NCBI GenBank assembly: GCA_023264915.1
Contig: JAHFUU010000054.1
Span: 1-9,490 of the forward strand
Direction: 5' to 3'
Length of the DNA: 9,490 bases
Origin: Microthrixaceae bacterium
Lineage (GTDB): Bacteria > Actinomycetota > Acidimicrobiia > Acidimicrobiales > Acidimicrobilacustridaceae
Under the pieces are notes generated by a model. It did not search any database and was not told the origin of the DNA. It saw nothing but the letters and a program-made list of their open reading frames with translations. This document shows, one piece after another, positions 1 to 6,233 of the stretch. The translations under genes and the position numbers were made by a program. The first letter of the stretch is position 1. Each line of letters begins with the position of its first letter.

Positions 1-1
1 G

Positions 2-712
2 CCGCCGCTGCCGGGAGCCACCGTCGCTGACGCGGCGGCCGGTGGCATGCACGCGGTCATGGCGATCCTGGCCGCGATCGTCAGGCGTGACCGAAACGGT
101 GAGGGCGCCTACCTGGACGTCTCGGTTGTGGACGGCGTGCTGTCGCTCATGTCTATCCATGTCGACGAGCATCTCGCCGTGGGCACCGAGCCGGGCCCCG
201 GACACGACATCCTCACCGGCAGGTACGCCTGCTACGGGACCTACCGGTGCGCTGACGGGGGTTGGGTGGCGGTGGGAGCGATCGAGGCACGGTTCTATGA
301 GCGCTTGTGCCGGTGCTTGGGATGTGAGCAGTGGATCGACCACCAGTACGACGACACCGAGGGCACGCAGGCCAAGATCAGGGCGGACCTTGCCGATCGC
401 TTCCTGACTCGCAGCCGAGACGAGTGGGTGATCGAGCTTGCCCCGAAGGACTGCTGCGTGGCACCGGTGCTGTCGATCCCCGAGGTAGTCGAGGACCCGC
501 ACCTGGTCAGCCGTGGCGCCATCGCCCGCGCGGCATCACCGACCAAGGGCGACTACCGCCAGCTCGGAACCTTGCTGGCGGGAACAGACACCTCTGCCAG
601 GTACTTCGAGATCCCGGACCAGTCCCGCACCGACACGCGCGCGGTGCTCGCCGAGGCAGGAATGGCACAGCACGAGATCTCCGAGCTCATCGAGAAGGGT
701 GCCATCGCATGA
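2..712 (+). CDS. CaiB/BaiF class III CoA-transferase or acyl-CoA racemase, 5' end missing
   Basis: This is the C-terminal 236 residues of a CoA-transferase family III protein; the open frame runs off the left edge, so the ATG at 47 is internal. Members either move CoA between carboxylic acids through an aspartyl-CoA intermediate or racemise 2-methylacyl-CoAs in the cytoplasm. What is seen: the family block V-A-D-A-A-A-G-G-M-H followed by an L-A-A helix, the G-E-G-A-Y-L-D-V-S strand, and the A-I-E-A-R-F-Y segment. The Asp codon at 29-31 sits where the family's catalytic Asp is expected, and the Glu codon at 284-286 matches the Glu that assists catalysis in alpha-methylacyl-CoA racemases (family knowledge, from memory). 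It is followed after 16 bases by two MaoC-type genes and an acyl-CoA dehydrogenase, suggesting a role in activating or epimerising an acyl-CoA for a beta-oxidation-like route. Transferase versus racemase cannot be decided, since the N-terminal domain is outside the window. Confidence 0.88.
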   Translation, partial: PPLPGATVADAAAGGMHAVMAILAAIVRRDRNGEGAYLDVSVVDGVLSLMSIHVDEHLAVGTEPGPGHDILTGRYACYGTYRCADGGWVAVGAIEARFYERLCRCLGCEQWIDHQYDDTEGTQAKIRADLADRFLTRSRDEWVIELAPKDCCVAPVLSIPEVVEDPHLVSRGAIARAASPTKGDYRQLGTLLAGTDTSARYFEIPDQSRTDTRAVLAEAGMAQHEISELIEKGAIA

Positions 713-728
713 AGGGAGCGCCGAGACG

Positions 729-1280
729 ATGACCACTCCGGCTTCCATACCCCAAGAGCTTGCGGATCGCGACGACCTGCCCGATGATGTGAAGCAGCTG
801 ATCGGGCTCGGCCAGTACAGCGAGGGGAGTGAGTTCGCTGTCGAGCGTGGCTACATCTGGACCAGCTGCGCGTCGGTCGAGAACGGAAACCCGCTGTTTT
901 GGGACGACGAGGTCGCCGAGCAGGTCACCGGCGGACCGATCGCGATGCCGACCATGCTGTCGGTCTGGTTCCGCCCGCACCACTGGGCGCCCGGGCGGAC
1001 CAGCCAGGCTCTTCCCTTGCAGGTGCACTTCGACTTGAAGGAGCGCTTCGACTTGCCTGAAGCGGTGATGACCGACAACACGATCGTGTTCCATGAGCCG
1101 GTGCGCCCCGGTGACCGGCTCAAGACCCGCCAGGTTCTCCAGTCGGTGTCCCCACCCAAGACCACCAAGCTGGGCATGGGCCGGTTCTGGGTGATCGACG
1201 TCGAGTACCGCAACCAGAACGACGAGCTGGTCGGCATCGAGAGCTACACCGGCTTCGGCTACAAGCGGGACCACTCATGA
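729..1280 (+). CDS. MaoC-type hot-dog protein, non-catalytic-looking partner subunit
   Basis: A 183-residue protein of the MaoC dehydratase N-terminal (FAS1-like dehydratase) type. The start ATG at 729 lies 10 bases after the purine-rich AAGGGAG at 712-718; the open frame reaches further upstream, but that part overlaps the previous gene. Residues about 35-80 hold the hot-dog opening: a strand from F36 to W44, then N-G-N-P-L-F-W-D-D at 52-60, and G-G-P-I-A-M-P-T-M-L further on. The second half has the P-V-R-P-G-D-R-L turn of the hot-dog sheet. In active MaoC hydratases the first block reads D-x-N-P-I-H; here Phe57 stands in the position of the His and no Asp is in register, so this subunit probably lacks the catalytic pair. 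The next gene overlaps it by four bases and has the motif intact, so the two likely form one heteromeric enoyl-CoA hydratase, like ChsH2 (N-terminal domain) with ChsH1. Family assignment is firm; the substrate is unknown. Confidence 0.85.
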   Translation: MTTPASIPQELADRDDLPDDVKQLIGLGQYSEGSEFAVERGYIWTSCASVENGNPLFWDDEVAEQVTGGPIAMPTMLSVWFRPHHWAPGRTSQALPLQVHFDLKERFDLPEAVMTDNTIVFHEPVRPGDRLKTRQVLQSVSPPKTTKLGMGRFWVIDVEYRNQNDELVGIESYTGFGYKRDHS

Positions 1281-1759
1281 CCGAGCTCAACGATCGCTGC
1301 CTCGACCAGGTCGTCGTCGGTGACGGCCTTCCGCCGCTGCGAGTAGATGTGACGGCCACGACGATCGTGCTCGGCGCGCTCGCGGCGAGGGACTGGCGCC
1401 CGATGCACCACGATCATGACTTCGCCGTGAACCGGAACGGTACCCGGGACATCTTCATGAACACGCCGAACCAGGCAGCCTGGTTCGAGCGCTACCTCAC
1501 CGACTGGACCGGCCCGAAGGGACGGCTGGGTCGAATGAAGTTCAAGATGTCCGGTTCTGTCTTCCCTGGTGACACCATGGTGCTGGCGGGCACGGTCAAA
1601 GACGTCTCAACTGACGACACGGGGTGCGGGTGGGTGACCGTCGAGGTTGCTCTCACTGTCGAAGGCGACGTGAAGACGTCCTGTGTCGCTTCGGTCGCGT
1701 TGCCGACATCGCGCGACGACAACCCGTGGGCGAGGCGGGGTGACCGATGGAAGCCATGA
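1277..1759 (+). CDS. MaoC-type (R)-enoyl-CoA hydratase, catalytic subunit
   Basis: A 160-residue single hot-dog protein of the MaoC family, which adds water to trans-2-enoyl-CoA. The D-x4-H hydratase motif is visible as D39-W-R-P-M-H44, followed by H-D at 45-46 and an Asn/Gly-rich turn. The later block K-F-K-M-S-G-S-V-F-P-G-D with T-M-V-L-A-G-T-V is the usual central strand pair. The start is fixed by the ATGA overlap with the preceding gene (1277-1280), which points to translational coupling and equal synthesis of the two subunits. The closest known arrangement, from memory, is ChsH1, whose Asp/His pair serves a composite active site with its non-catalytic partner. The length is that of a lone hot-dog domain. 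The C-terminal about 12 residues are charged and tryptophan-containing and may be disordered. Specificity cannot be told from the sequence. Confidence 0.87.
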   Translation: MTELNDRCLDQVVVGDGLPPLRVDVTATTIVLGALAARDWRPMHHDHDFAVNRNGTRDIFMNTPNQAAWFERYLTDWTGPKGRLGRMKFKMSGSVFPGDTMVLAGTVKDVSTDDTGCGWVTVEVALTVEGDVKTSCVASVALPTSRDDNPWARRGDRWKP

Positions 1760-1786
1760 ACGCCCAGATCGCCCGGCCCGCGAGCC

Positions 1787-1792
1787 AAGGAG
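1787..1792 (+). promoter_or_regulatory. Ribosome binding site of the acyl-CoA dehydrogenase
   Basis: AAGGAG lies 11 bases before the ATG at 1804, in the 44-base gap after the MaoC gene. It supports this start. The spacing is slightly long, but no other start with a better site is visible. Confidence 0.6.
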
Positions 1793-1803
1793 CCTGACCG
1801 CAC

Positions 1804-2931
1804 ATGGACCTGGATCTGACCGAAGAGCAGGAGATGCTGCGCAACCTGGTCCGCCAGGTGTGCAACGACCACGCGCCCCTCACGGTGGTTCGTGAGCTGG
1901 AGGACGATCCGGTCGGCTACCCGGCCGAGCTGTGGAAGCAGTTGGCGGACCTCGACCTCATCGGGCTCTTGCTGCCGACCGAGTATGGCGGCTCGGGCAT
2001 GGGCATGATCGAAGGTGCGGTCATGTACTCAGAGATGGGCCGGTCACTGGCGCCGCTCCCGCACCTGGTGTCGGCGGTTCTCGCCGGCGGCATGATCGCC
2101 CGCGCCGGAAGCGACGAGCAGCGACGAACCTACCTCCCAGCGATCTCGTCTGGAGAGCTGATCGCGTCGATCGCGTGGCTCGAACCAGAGAACGGTTTCG
2201 GGCCCAGTGGCATCCAGCTCCAGGGCGTCGTCGAGGACGACGGCTACGTGCTCACCGGGACCAAGCGCCACGTCGCCTTCGCCTCTTCGGCACAGACCCT
2301 TGTCGTGCCCGTGCGCACCGGCGACGGTGTGGAGGACGTGGATCTGCTGCTCGTCGACCCGAGAACACCTGGCGTCAGCCTCGAGCAGCGCTTCGGGGTC
2401 GCTTCTGACACCCAGTACGACGTGGCCTTCGACGGCACCCGTGTTCCGGTCGGGAACCGCGTCGGCGAGCAGGGCTCTGGCTGGTCGACCCTGGATTCGG
2501 TCATGCGCGAGGCGATCGTGCTCGTGGCAGCGCAAGCCATGGGAGGAGCGCAGCAACTCCTCGAGATCACCAACCAGTACGCGAAGGACCGCGTCCAGTT
2601 CGACAAGCCGCTCGGAGCCTTCCAGGCGATAGCTCACTACCTCGCCGACGCCAAGACCGTCATCGACGGCGCCACGGTGCTCGTGTGGGAGGCCGCGTGG
2701 GCGCGTGCAGCATCCAAGCCGGAAGCGGACAAGCTTGCCGCTATGGCCAAGCTGTTCGCTTGTCAGGCCTACCGGGACACCTCGGCGACGAGCCTCCAGA
2801 TCCACGGCGGGATCGGGTTCACGATCGAGTGCGACGCGCAGCTTTTCTTCAGGCGGGCCAAGCAACTCCAGCTCTCGTGGTGGGACGGCCGCTACCTCGA
2901 GGAGCTCATCGCGTCGGCGGTGCTCGACTAG
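1804..2931 (+). CDS. Acyl-CoA dehydrogenase family protein
   Basis: A 375-residue FAD flavoenzyme of the acyl-CoA dehydrogenase fold, expected to make an alpha,beta-double bond in an acyl-CoA and pass electrons to ETF. Seen: N-terminal helical domain beginning M-D-L-D-L-T-E-E-Q; the L-L-P-T-E-Y-G-G-S-G-M-G loop at about residues 56-67; a middle beta domain with A-W-L-E-P-E and Y-V-L-T-G-T-K; and the C-terminal helical domain with D-R-V-Q-F-D-K-P-L-G-A-F-Q and Q-I-H-G-G-I-G-F at 332-339 (FAD contact). Trp359 falls where medium-chain enzymes carry the catalytic Glu (the Y-E-G-T block), so the base is either elsewhere, as in isovaleryl-CoA dehydrogenase, or supplied by a second subunit. This resembles the alpha2-beta2 dehydrogenases of actinobacterial sterol degradation (FadE28-FadE29 type), which are typically encoded beside MaoC pairs. 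No partner dehydrogenase is in the window. It ends the operon and faces the - strand membrane gene across 112 bases. Confidence 0.9.
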   Translation: MDLDLTEEQEMLRNLVRQVCNDHAPLTVVRELEDDPVGYPAELWKQLADLDLIGLLLPTEYGGSGMGMIEGAVMYSEMGRSLAPLPHLVSAVLAGGMIARAGSDEQRRTYLPAISSGELIASIAWLEPENGFGPSGIQLQGVVEDDGYVLTGTKRHVAFASSAQTLVVPVRTGDGVEDVDLLLVDPRTPGVSLEQRFGVASDTQYDVAFDGTRVPVGNRVGEQGSGWSTLDSVMREAIVLVAAQAMGGAQQLLEITNQYAKDRVQFDKPLGAFQAIAHYLADAKTVIDGATVLVWEAAWARAASKPEADKLAAMAKLFACQAYRDTSATSLQIHGGIGFTIECDAQLFFRRAKQLQLSWWDGRYLEELIASAVLD

Positions 2932-2947
2932 CCCGAAGGGGCCGATC

Positions 2948-2962
2948 GCCCGATCGTCGGGC
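2948..2962. terminator. Small GC hairpin between convergent genes
   Basis: GCCCGA and TCGGGC are perfect reverse complements around a three-base loop, 16 bases after the stop of the acyl-CoA dehydrogenase and within the 112-base gap (2932-3043) to the end of the convergent membrane gene. There is no T tract on either strand, so it would be a weak or non-canonical terminator. Its position is the main argument for it. Confidence 0.3.
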
Positions 2963-3043
2963 CGTGCGTGGCGAACGAGGCCAGACCCCGTAGCGGTCCG
3001 CGGTCGCTTGCCTGGGGAAGGTGGTTGTGATGGTCGGGTGGTG

Positions 3044-4645
3044 CTAGCCGCGCTGGTACTCGGCTATGCGTGGTCGGAAGCCGGCGATGATCAGCGCTAT
3101 GCAGCCCAGCGCGACCAGCGGCACCGCCGCCTGCCACAGCGTCGCGACGGTCTGGCCCTTGTTGATCGAGTCGTCGAAGGCACGGTCGTTGATCGCGACT
3201 GCCTCTGCCAGCTCACGGTCCAGCGTCGAGAAGTCGGACTGGTCAACCGAGATGCGGGTGGCTTCGGCCGGATCCTTCGCGAACGTCTCACGGGCCCGCA
3301 GCCCCGAGTCCTGGAACCGCGCGTACGAGGTGAAGGCCGAGGTCAGCTTCGTGCTCTCGTCATCGAAGGACACCGACCGGTAGGCCTCGGCGAGGTGACC
3401 CCCGTAGCGAGGATCGCGGAAGACGATGTCGGGTTGGTCTGAGACAGACTTGGCCACGGTCCAGTAGGTGGAGGGTGTGGCACCGCCCGGGCCGACGCGC
3501 AGCAGCTGCTGGGACTGGTCCACCAGCCGCGACTCGGCAGTCGCAGCCCGCTCACGGTCGAGCACCCACCGCAACTGGTCGCCACGGACATCAGAGACGG
3601 TCGCTCGTGCCCGGCGGATCGTGACCGCGGAGTCGAACGCGTCGCGCTTGGCGATCCTGAGGTTGGTCGATGCATTGGACAGCCCGGCGTCAGCCATGAA
3701 CGTGGCGCTCGCCAGCAAGACCGTGGCTGCGGCGAGGCCGCCGTTGAGGATGCGGCGCGTGCGGCGGAACAGCAGGAGCTGGGAGACGATCAGGGCACCG
3801 AAGCAGGCCACGACACCAACGGTCACCACGTTGGCGAGCAACCCCACCCGGCCCTGTTGCTGATCGGAGGTGGTGTTGAGCTTGCCGATGCTGTCATCCG
3901 CGAGCCGCTGGGAGTTGGGCAGCAGCGTCGCCTGCATAACCTGGGTCGCGTCGCGGTACTCGCCACGAGCCTCGTCGTTGCGGGCGAGCGAGGCGAGCAG
4001 CAAGGCCCTGTCCAGGTGGCTCTGGTACGTGCCGAGTCCCGCGACGATCTCGCGGGCAGCCCCGTCCTGGTCGCCCTCGTCGAGGGTACGGGTTGCCTTG
4101 ACCAGGTTGTCAGATGATGCCGAGAGCTGCTCGTGCACGTGATCGAGAAGTGCCTGGCGACTCGTCCCGAGGTCAGCGCGGTCACCGACCAGCATCACCT
4201 CCGCGAAGGTCGCATCGAGGTCCGCGAGCGAGCGTTGGATGTCCAGAGCCGCCGCAACCCCAGCCTTTTGCCGCTCGCCAGCGACGCCGAAGGTGTTGCG
4301 GGTGCTGGCGAACGCGTAGGTGGCGACGGCCAGGAACACGACCACCGAAGCGACCGTCACCACCTCGAGTGCTCGCATGAGCGTCGGGGTTGTCCACTCG
4401 ACACCGAACAGGCGCGGTGACCTCGGTTGCGGGAGTCGCCGCCCAAGCCTGCGAGGTCTGCCACGAACCGACAGGTGGTGCGTCGACCCGTGCCGGTTCG
4501 ATGCGCGTGGCGCCGGGTGACCGGGTGCCGCGGAACCTGCCGGGCCTGATGCTCGTCCACGGTGGCCGGCCAAGAGCTGCCCCGAAGGCGTTCGCGAGGG
4601 GTTCTTGGGCGAGGGTGCGCGTGGCGTGTTGGCTGTGAGCGACAT
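3044..4645 (-). CDS. glnX: GlnX-like four-helix membrane sensor protein of the PknG pathway
   Basis: A 533-residue membrane protein. The start is the ATG at 4645-4643 because GGAGG lies seven bases upstream; a longer frame beginning at 4681 has no such support. Layout from this start: a Pro/Arg/Ser-rich, probably disordered cytoplasmic tail (1-90); TM1 about 92-112; a helical extracytoplasmic loop (about 113-267) rich in Ala, Asp and Gln; TM2 about 268-293 ending in an F-R-R-T-R-R positive patch; TM3 about 303-320; a second helical outside loop (about 321-505); TM4 about 506-523; and a short charged tail. Two repeats of 'helix, long outer loop, helix' give the look of paired sensor domains. 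This topology and its place next to a PknG-type kinase match GlnX, which in mycobacteria links the amino-acid binding protein GlnH to PknG (known; the gene name here is inference). It has no kinase, HAMP or enzymatic motif. It diverges from the kinase operon and shares its intergenic region. Confidence 0.72.
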   Translation of the reverse strand: MSLTANTPRAPSPKNPSRTPSGQLLAGHRGRASGPAGSAAPGHPAPRASNRHGSTHHLSVRGRPRRLGRRLPQPRSPRLFGVEWTTPTLMRALEVVTVASVVVFLAVATYAFASTRNTFGVAGERQKAGVAAALDIQRSLADLDATFAEVMLVGDRADLGTSRQALLDHVHEQLSASSDNLVKATRTLDEGDQDGAAREIVAGLGTYQSHLDRALLLASLARNDEARGEYRDATQVMQATLLPNSQRLADDSIGKLNTTSDQQQGRVGLLANVVTVGVVACFGALIVSQLLLFRRTRRILNGGLAAATVLLASATFMADAGLSNASTNLRIAKRDAFDSAVTIRRARATVSDVRGDQLRWVLDRERAATAESRLVDQSQQLLRVGPGGATPSTYWTVAKSVSDQPDIVFRDPRYGGHLAEAYRSVSFDDESTKLTSAFTSYARFQDSGLRARETFAKDPAEATRISVDQSDFSTLDRELAEAVAINDRAFDDSINKGQTVATLWQAAVPLVALGCIALIIAGFRPRIAEYQRG

Positions 4646-4652
4646 CCCACAT

Positions 4653-4657
4653 CCTCC
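4653..4657 (-). promoter_or_regulatory. Ribosome binding site deciding the glnX-like start
   Basis: On the - strand the sequence reads GGAGG, then seven bases, then ATG at 4645. This is a consensus Shine-Dalgarno at ideal distance and fixes the start 12 codons inside the longest possible frame. Confidence 0.8.
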
Positions 4658-4722
4658 GAGCCCGCCCGAGCCGGGCCACATCGAACCTGGCAGGGGCTGA
4701 GGGTGATCTGCGAGGCGCGGTC

Positions 4723-4728
4723 ACCGTA
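4723..4728 (-). promoter_or_regulatory. Possible -10 box for the glnX-like gene
   Basis: The - strand reads TGG-TACGGT-GACC, an actinobacterial-type TAnnnT box with a TG-like extension. It would give a leader of about 70 bases. No TTGAC-like -35 lies 16-18 bases upstream, so support is weak. The nearer arm of the dyad at 4734-4743 would fall between -10 and -35. Confidence 0.22.
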
Positions 4729-4733
4729 CCAGC

Positions 4734-4772
4734 CGAGGCAGGGCAGCTGGCATCGGATCGATCCCTGCCTCG
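4734..4772. repeat. Perfect 10+10 base inverted repeat, candidate operator or leader hairpin
   Basis: CGAGGCAGGG (4734-4743) and CCCTGCCTCG (4763-4772) are exact reverse complements separated by 19 bases. They lie 89-127 bases upstream of the glnX-like ATG and about 260-300 bases before the kinase-operon start. The structure could be a two-site operator for a dimeric regulator or an RNA hairpin in one of the leaders. No T tract follows, so it is not a typical terminator. Confidence 0.5.
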
Positions 4773-5034
4773 AGGCGCTGCGACCGCCCCTGACCGCTCG
4801 GTCTGGATGTTGTGGCCAGTAACATCGTCAAGCCATGTGGCCGCACGGTTCGTCGGGATGGAGCACAGCTCCGGTTCAGCACTCGGGTCGAGGCCTGCCT
4901 CACCGCCCCCTGGGTCCCGGGTGGGCCAGACGCCTGCGGTTCTCGGGTCAGGTCCCGGCACTGGTTGATCCGGTCGAGAGCACGCTGTCGGCCCGAGCCA
5001 GGCGGGGGCGTGCGGGCCCCAATCGGGCAGAGAC

Positions 5035-5934
5035 ATGAGTCCCGACGAGGTCGACGATCAGTTGGCTCGCCTCAAGAGTGCCGCCGAGGCCGCCACCGCC
5101 AACCTCATCGAGCTCGAGGACATGGGAACCCTGACGCTGATGCGGGCGGGCTCGTTCAAGGGCGCCAGCGCCGCACCCATCGCGCATGCCCTAGCTGAGA
5201 TCACCGCGCTCAACTTGAACTACAGCTGCTTCATGGCGTTCGCGAAGGAGATCGAGGGCCTGGCCACCGAGGGTCATGTCAACCGCGACAAGGCCCGGCA
5301 GATAGAACGCTTGATGCGCTCACCCTCGATCGAGTTGCCCGCCGTCGAGACCGACTTCGAGGCCAGGGACCTGTTCTCACCCATCGAGAGGGTCGAGATG
5401 GTCACACCTGACCGGTTGATCGACATGATGAACGCCGAGTTCATGGCCGCGAAAGCTGTCGTGCTGAGGGTGGACAGCATCTGGCACGGCACGAGTGCAG
5501 AGCTCGACAGGGCAGAGCGGCGACTGCGGGACCTGGCAGCCGCGGCAGAGTCCCTGGGTGAACCCACAGCTCACCTCGACCAGATCAAGAGCCGGATCCA
5601 GTGGTGCAGGGCCGCCCTCACCGAAGATCCCTTCTCGGCTGACGATCTGGCCACCGGTGAGATCGGGTCGGCCATTGGGCGGATCGAGCATCAGCTGCGG
5701 GCCGTCGCGGCCGAACGCCATGGTCTGGCGGGTGAGCTCTCGCTCGCGCGCCAACGGCTTCGCGGAGCCATCGACGCACTCGACGCGTGTGACGACTTCA
5801 GGGCTGAAGCCCTTCGTGCGATTGCCGGACCGCCGGGATTGCTGGCCGTGGAACGGCGCTATGTGGAGGATCCGCGCACGGGGCTCGGTCCGTGGCTCGA
5901 CCGGCTCGAAGCGATGCAGGCAGGCGGGCGCTGA
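5035..5934 (+). CDS. Helical coiled-coil protein of the PknG cluster, ended by an in-frame TGA
   Basis: The 299-residue protein is almost wholly alpha-helical, rich in Ala, Leu, Glu and Arg, with no signal peptide, membrane helix or catalytic motif seen. Heptad-like stretches are clear around residues 1-28 and 155-260 (for example L-D-R-A-E-R-R-L-R-D-L). Residues 95-130 form a less helical linker. The ATG at 5035 has only a weak upstream purine run. The reading frame does not end naturally: after the TGA at 5932-5934 the same frame runs on for 98 sense codons of the same style up to a TGA at 6229-6231 that overlaps the kinase start. The intact product would thus be 398 residues. From memory, actinobacterial PknG loci often carry a similar helical protein just before the kinase, with a G-R-W-R pattern at the point where this gene has the TGA, so a TGG to TGA change is the simplest reading. 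Its function is unknown; a scaffold or adaptor for the kinase is a guess from context. Confidence 0.75.
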   Translation: MSPDEVDDQLARLKSAAEAATANLIELEDMGTLTLMRAGSFKGASAAPIAHALAEITALNLNYSCFMAFAKEIEGLATEGHVNRDKARQIERLMRSPSIELPAVETDFEARDLFSPIERVEMVTPDRLIDMMNAEFMAAKAVVLRVDSIWHGTSAELDRAERRLRDLAAAAESLGEPTAHLDQIKSRIQWCRAALTEDPFSADDLATGEIGSAIGRIEHQLRAVAAERHGLAGELSLARQRLRGAIDALDACDDFRAEALRAIAGPPGLLAVERRYVEDPRTGLGPWLDRLEAMQAGGR

Positions 5935-6231
5935 CGCGACGCACGCAATGGCCTGGCCCACTGGAACGACCAGGCAGCCAAGCTCGAGGAGGCAGCGCAG
6001 AGGGCTCTCGACGCCAACCGGGCGCCGCTCGCCCGGCGCGACGAGCTGAGAGGGATGCTCAGTGCCTATGAGGTGGTGGCACGACAGCAGGGCAGGGCCA
6101 GCGATCCCCCGGTGATCGCCGGCTACACGGCTGCCGCCAGCTGCCTGTACCGCGAGCCAGTCGACCTCGACGAGGCCGAGGCTCTCGTGAGCGGGTTCAC
6201 GCATGCCGTGCGGGGCCAGAACGGATCTTGA
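5935..6231 (+). pseudogene. 3' part of the coiled-coil gene beyond the in-frame TGA
   Basis: These 98 codons plus stop continue the frame of the preceding gene without any shift. They encode a helical segment containing H-W-N-D-Q-A-A-K-L-E-E-A, then R-R-D-E-L-R-G-M-L-S-A-Y, and a final helix pair with L-Y-R-E-P-V-D-L-D-E-A-E. This is the same style as the upstream part, and the R-D-E-L-R-G-x-L-x-A-Y block is familiar from the C-terminus of PknG-neighbour proteins (memory). There is no start codon with a ribosome binding site near its beginning, so on its own it is not a gene. Its stop forms TGATG with the kinase ATG, as expected for a coupled operon. Either it is disconnected by a nonsense mutation, or the TGA is a sequence error or is read through. 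Confidence 0.7.
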
Positions 6232-6233
6232 TG
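6228..6233 (+). promoter_or_regulatory. TGATG coupling site at the kinase start
   Basis: The stop of the coiled-coil frame (TGA 6229-6231) shares bases with the kinase ATG (6231-6233); an in-frame TTG at 6228 is an alternative start. Only a GGA at 6223-6225 precedes it, so initiation probably relies on ribosomes finishing the upstream gene. Confidence 0.65.

Larger units (their letters stand above)
4646..5034. other. Divergent intergenic region between glnX-like and kinase operon
   Basis: 389 bases separate the two divergent starts. No convincing gene is seen; open frames through it have no recognisable domain or ribosome binding site. It holds the 10-base dyad at 4734-4772, a possible - strand -10 box at 4723-4728, a - strand TTGACG (4831-4826) without a good -10 partner, and a + strand TAACAT (4820-4825) without a good -35. 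The length is ample for two promoters and an operator. The + strand gene at 5035 has only a weak purine run (GGCAGAG) before its ATG. Confidence 0.6.

Noticed and set aside
2044..2865. 273-codon open frame on the - strand inside the acyl-CoA dehydrogenase
   Set aside because: It is antisense to a complete, motif-bearing dehydrogenase and looks like a reversed high-GC shadow.
2705..3442. 245-codon + strand open frame spanning the end of the dehydrogenase and the antisense of the membrane gene
   Set aside because: It is out of frame with both real genes, Arg/Ser-rich and without domain or start signal.
4820..4825. TAACAT as a -10 box for the kinase operon
   Set aside because: No matching -35 lies at 16-18 bases, and it would give a leader of about 200 bases; mentioned only as weak.
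4182..5036. 284-codon open frame on the - strand across the glnX-like 5' end and the intergenic region
   Set aside because: It overlaps the better supported glnX-like frame, has a low-complexity Arg/Pro/Gly product and no ribosome binding site or domain.
5932..5934. TGA as a sense codon through an alternative genetic code or selenocysteine
   Set aside because: Genes ending at 712, 1280, 1759 and 8579 use TGA as stop in tight overlaps, and no selenocysteine context or selenoprotein family is evident.
5920..5960. Frameshift as the cause of the early stop
   Set aside because: The downstream coding sequence is in the same frame as the upstream part; only the single TGA interrupts it.
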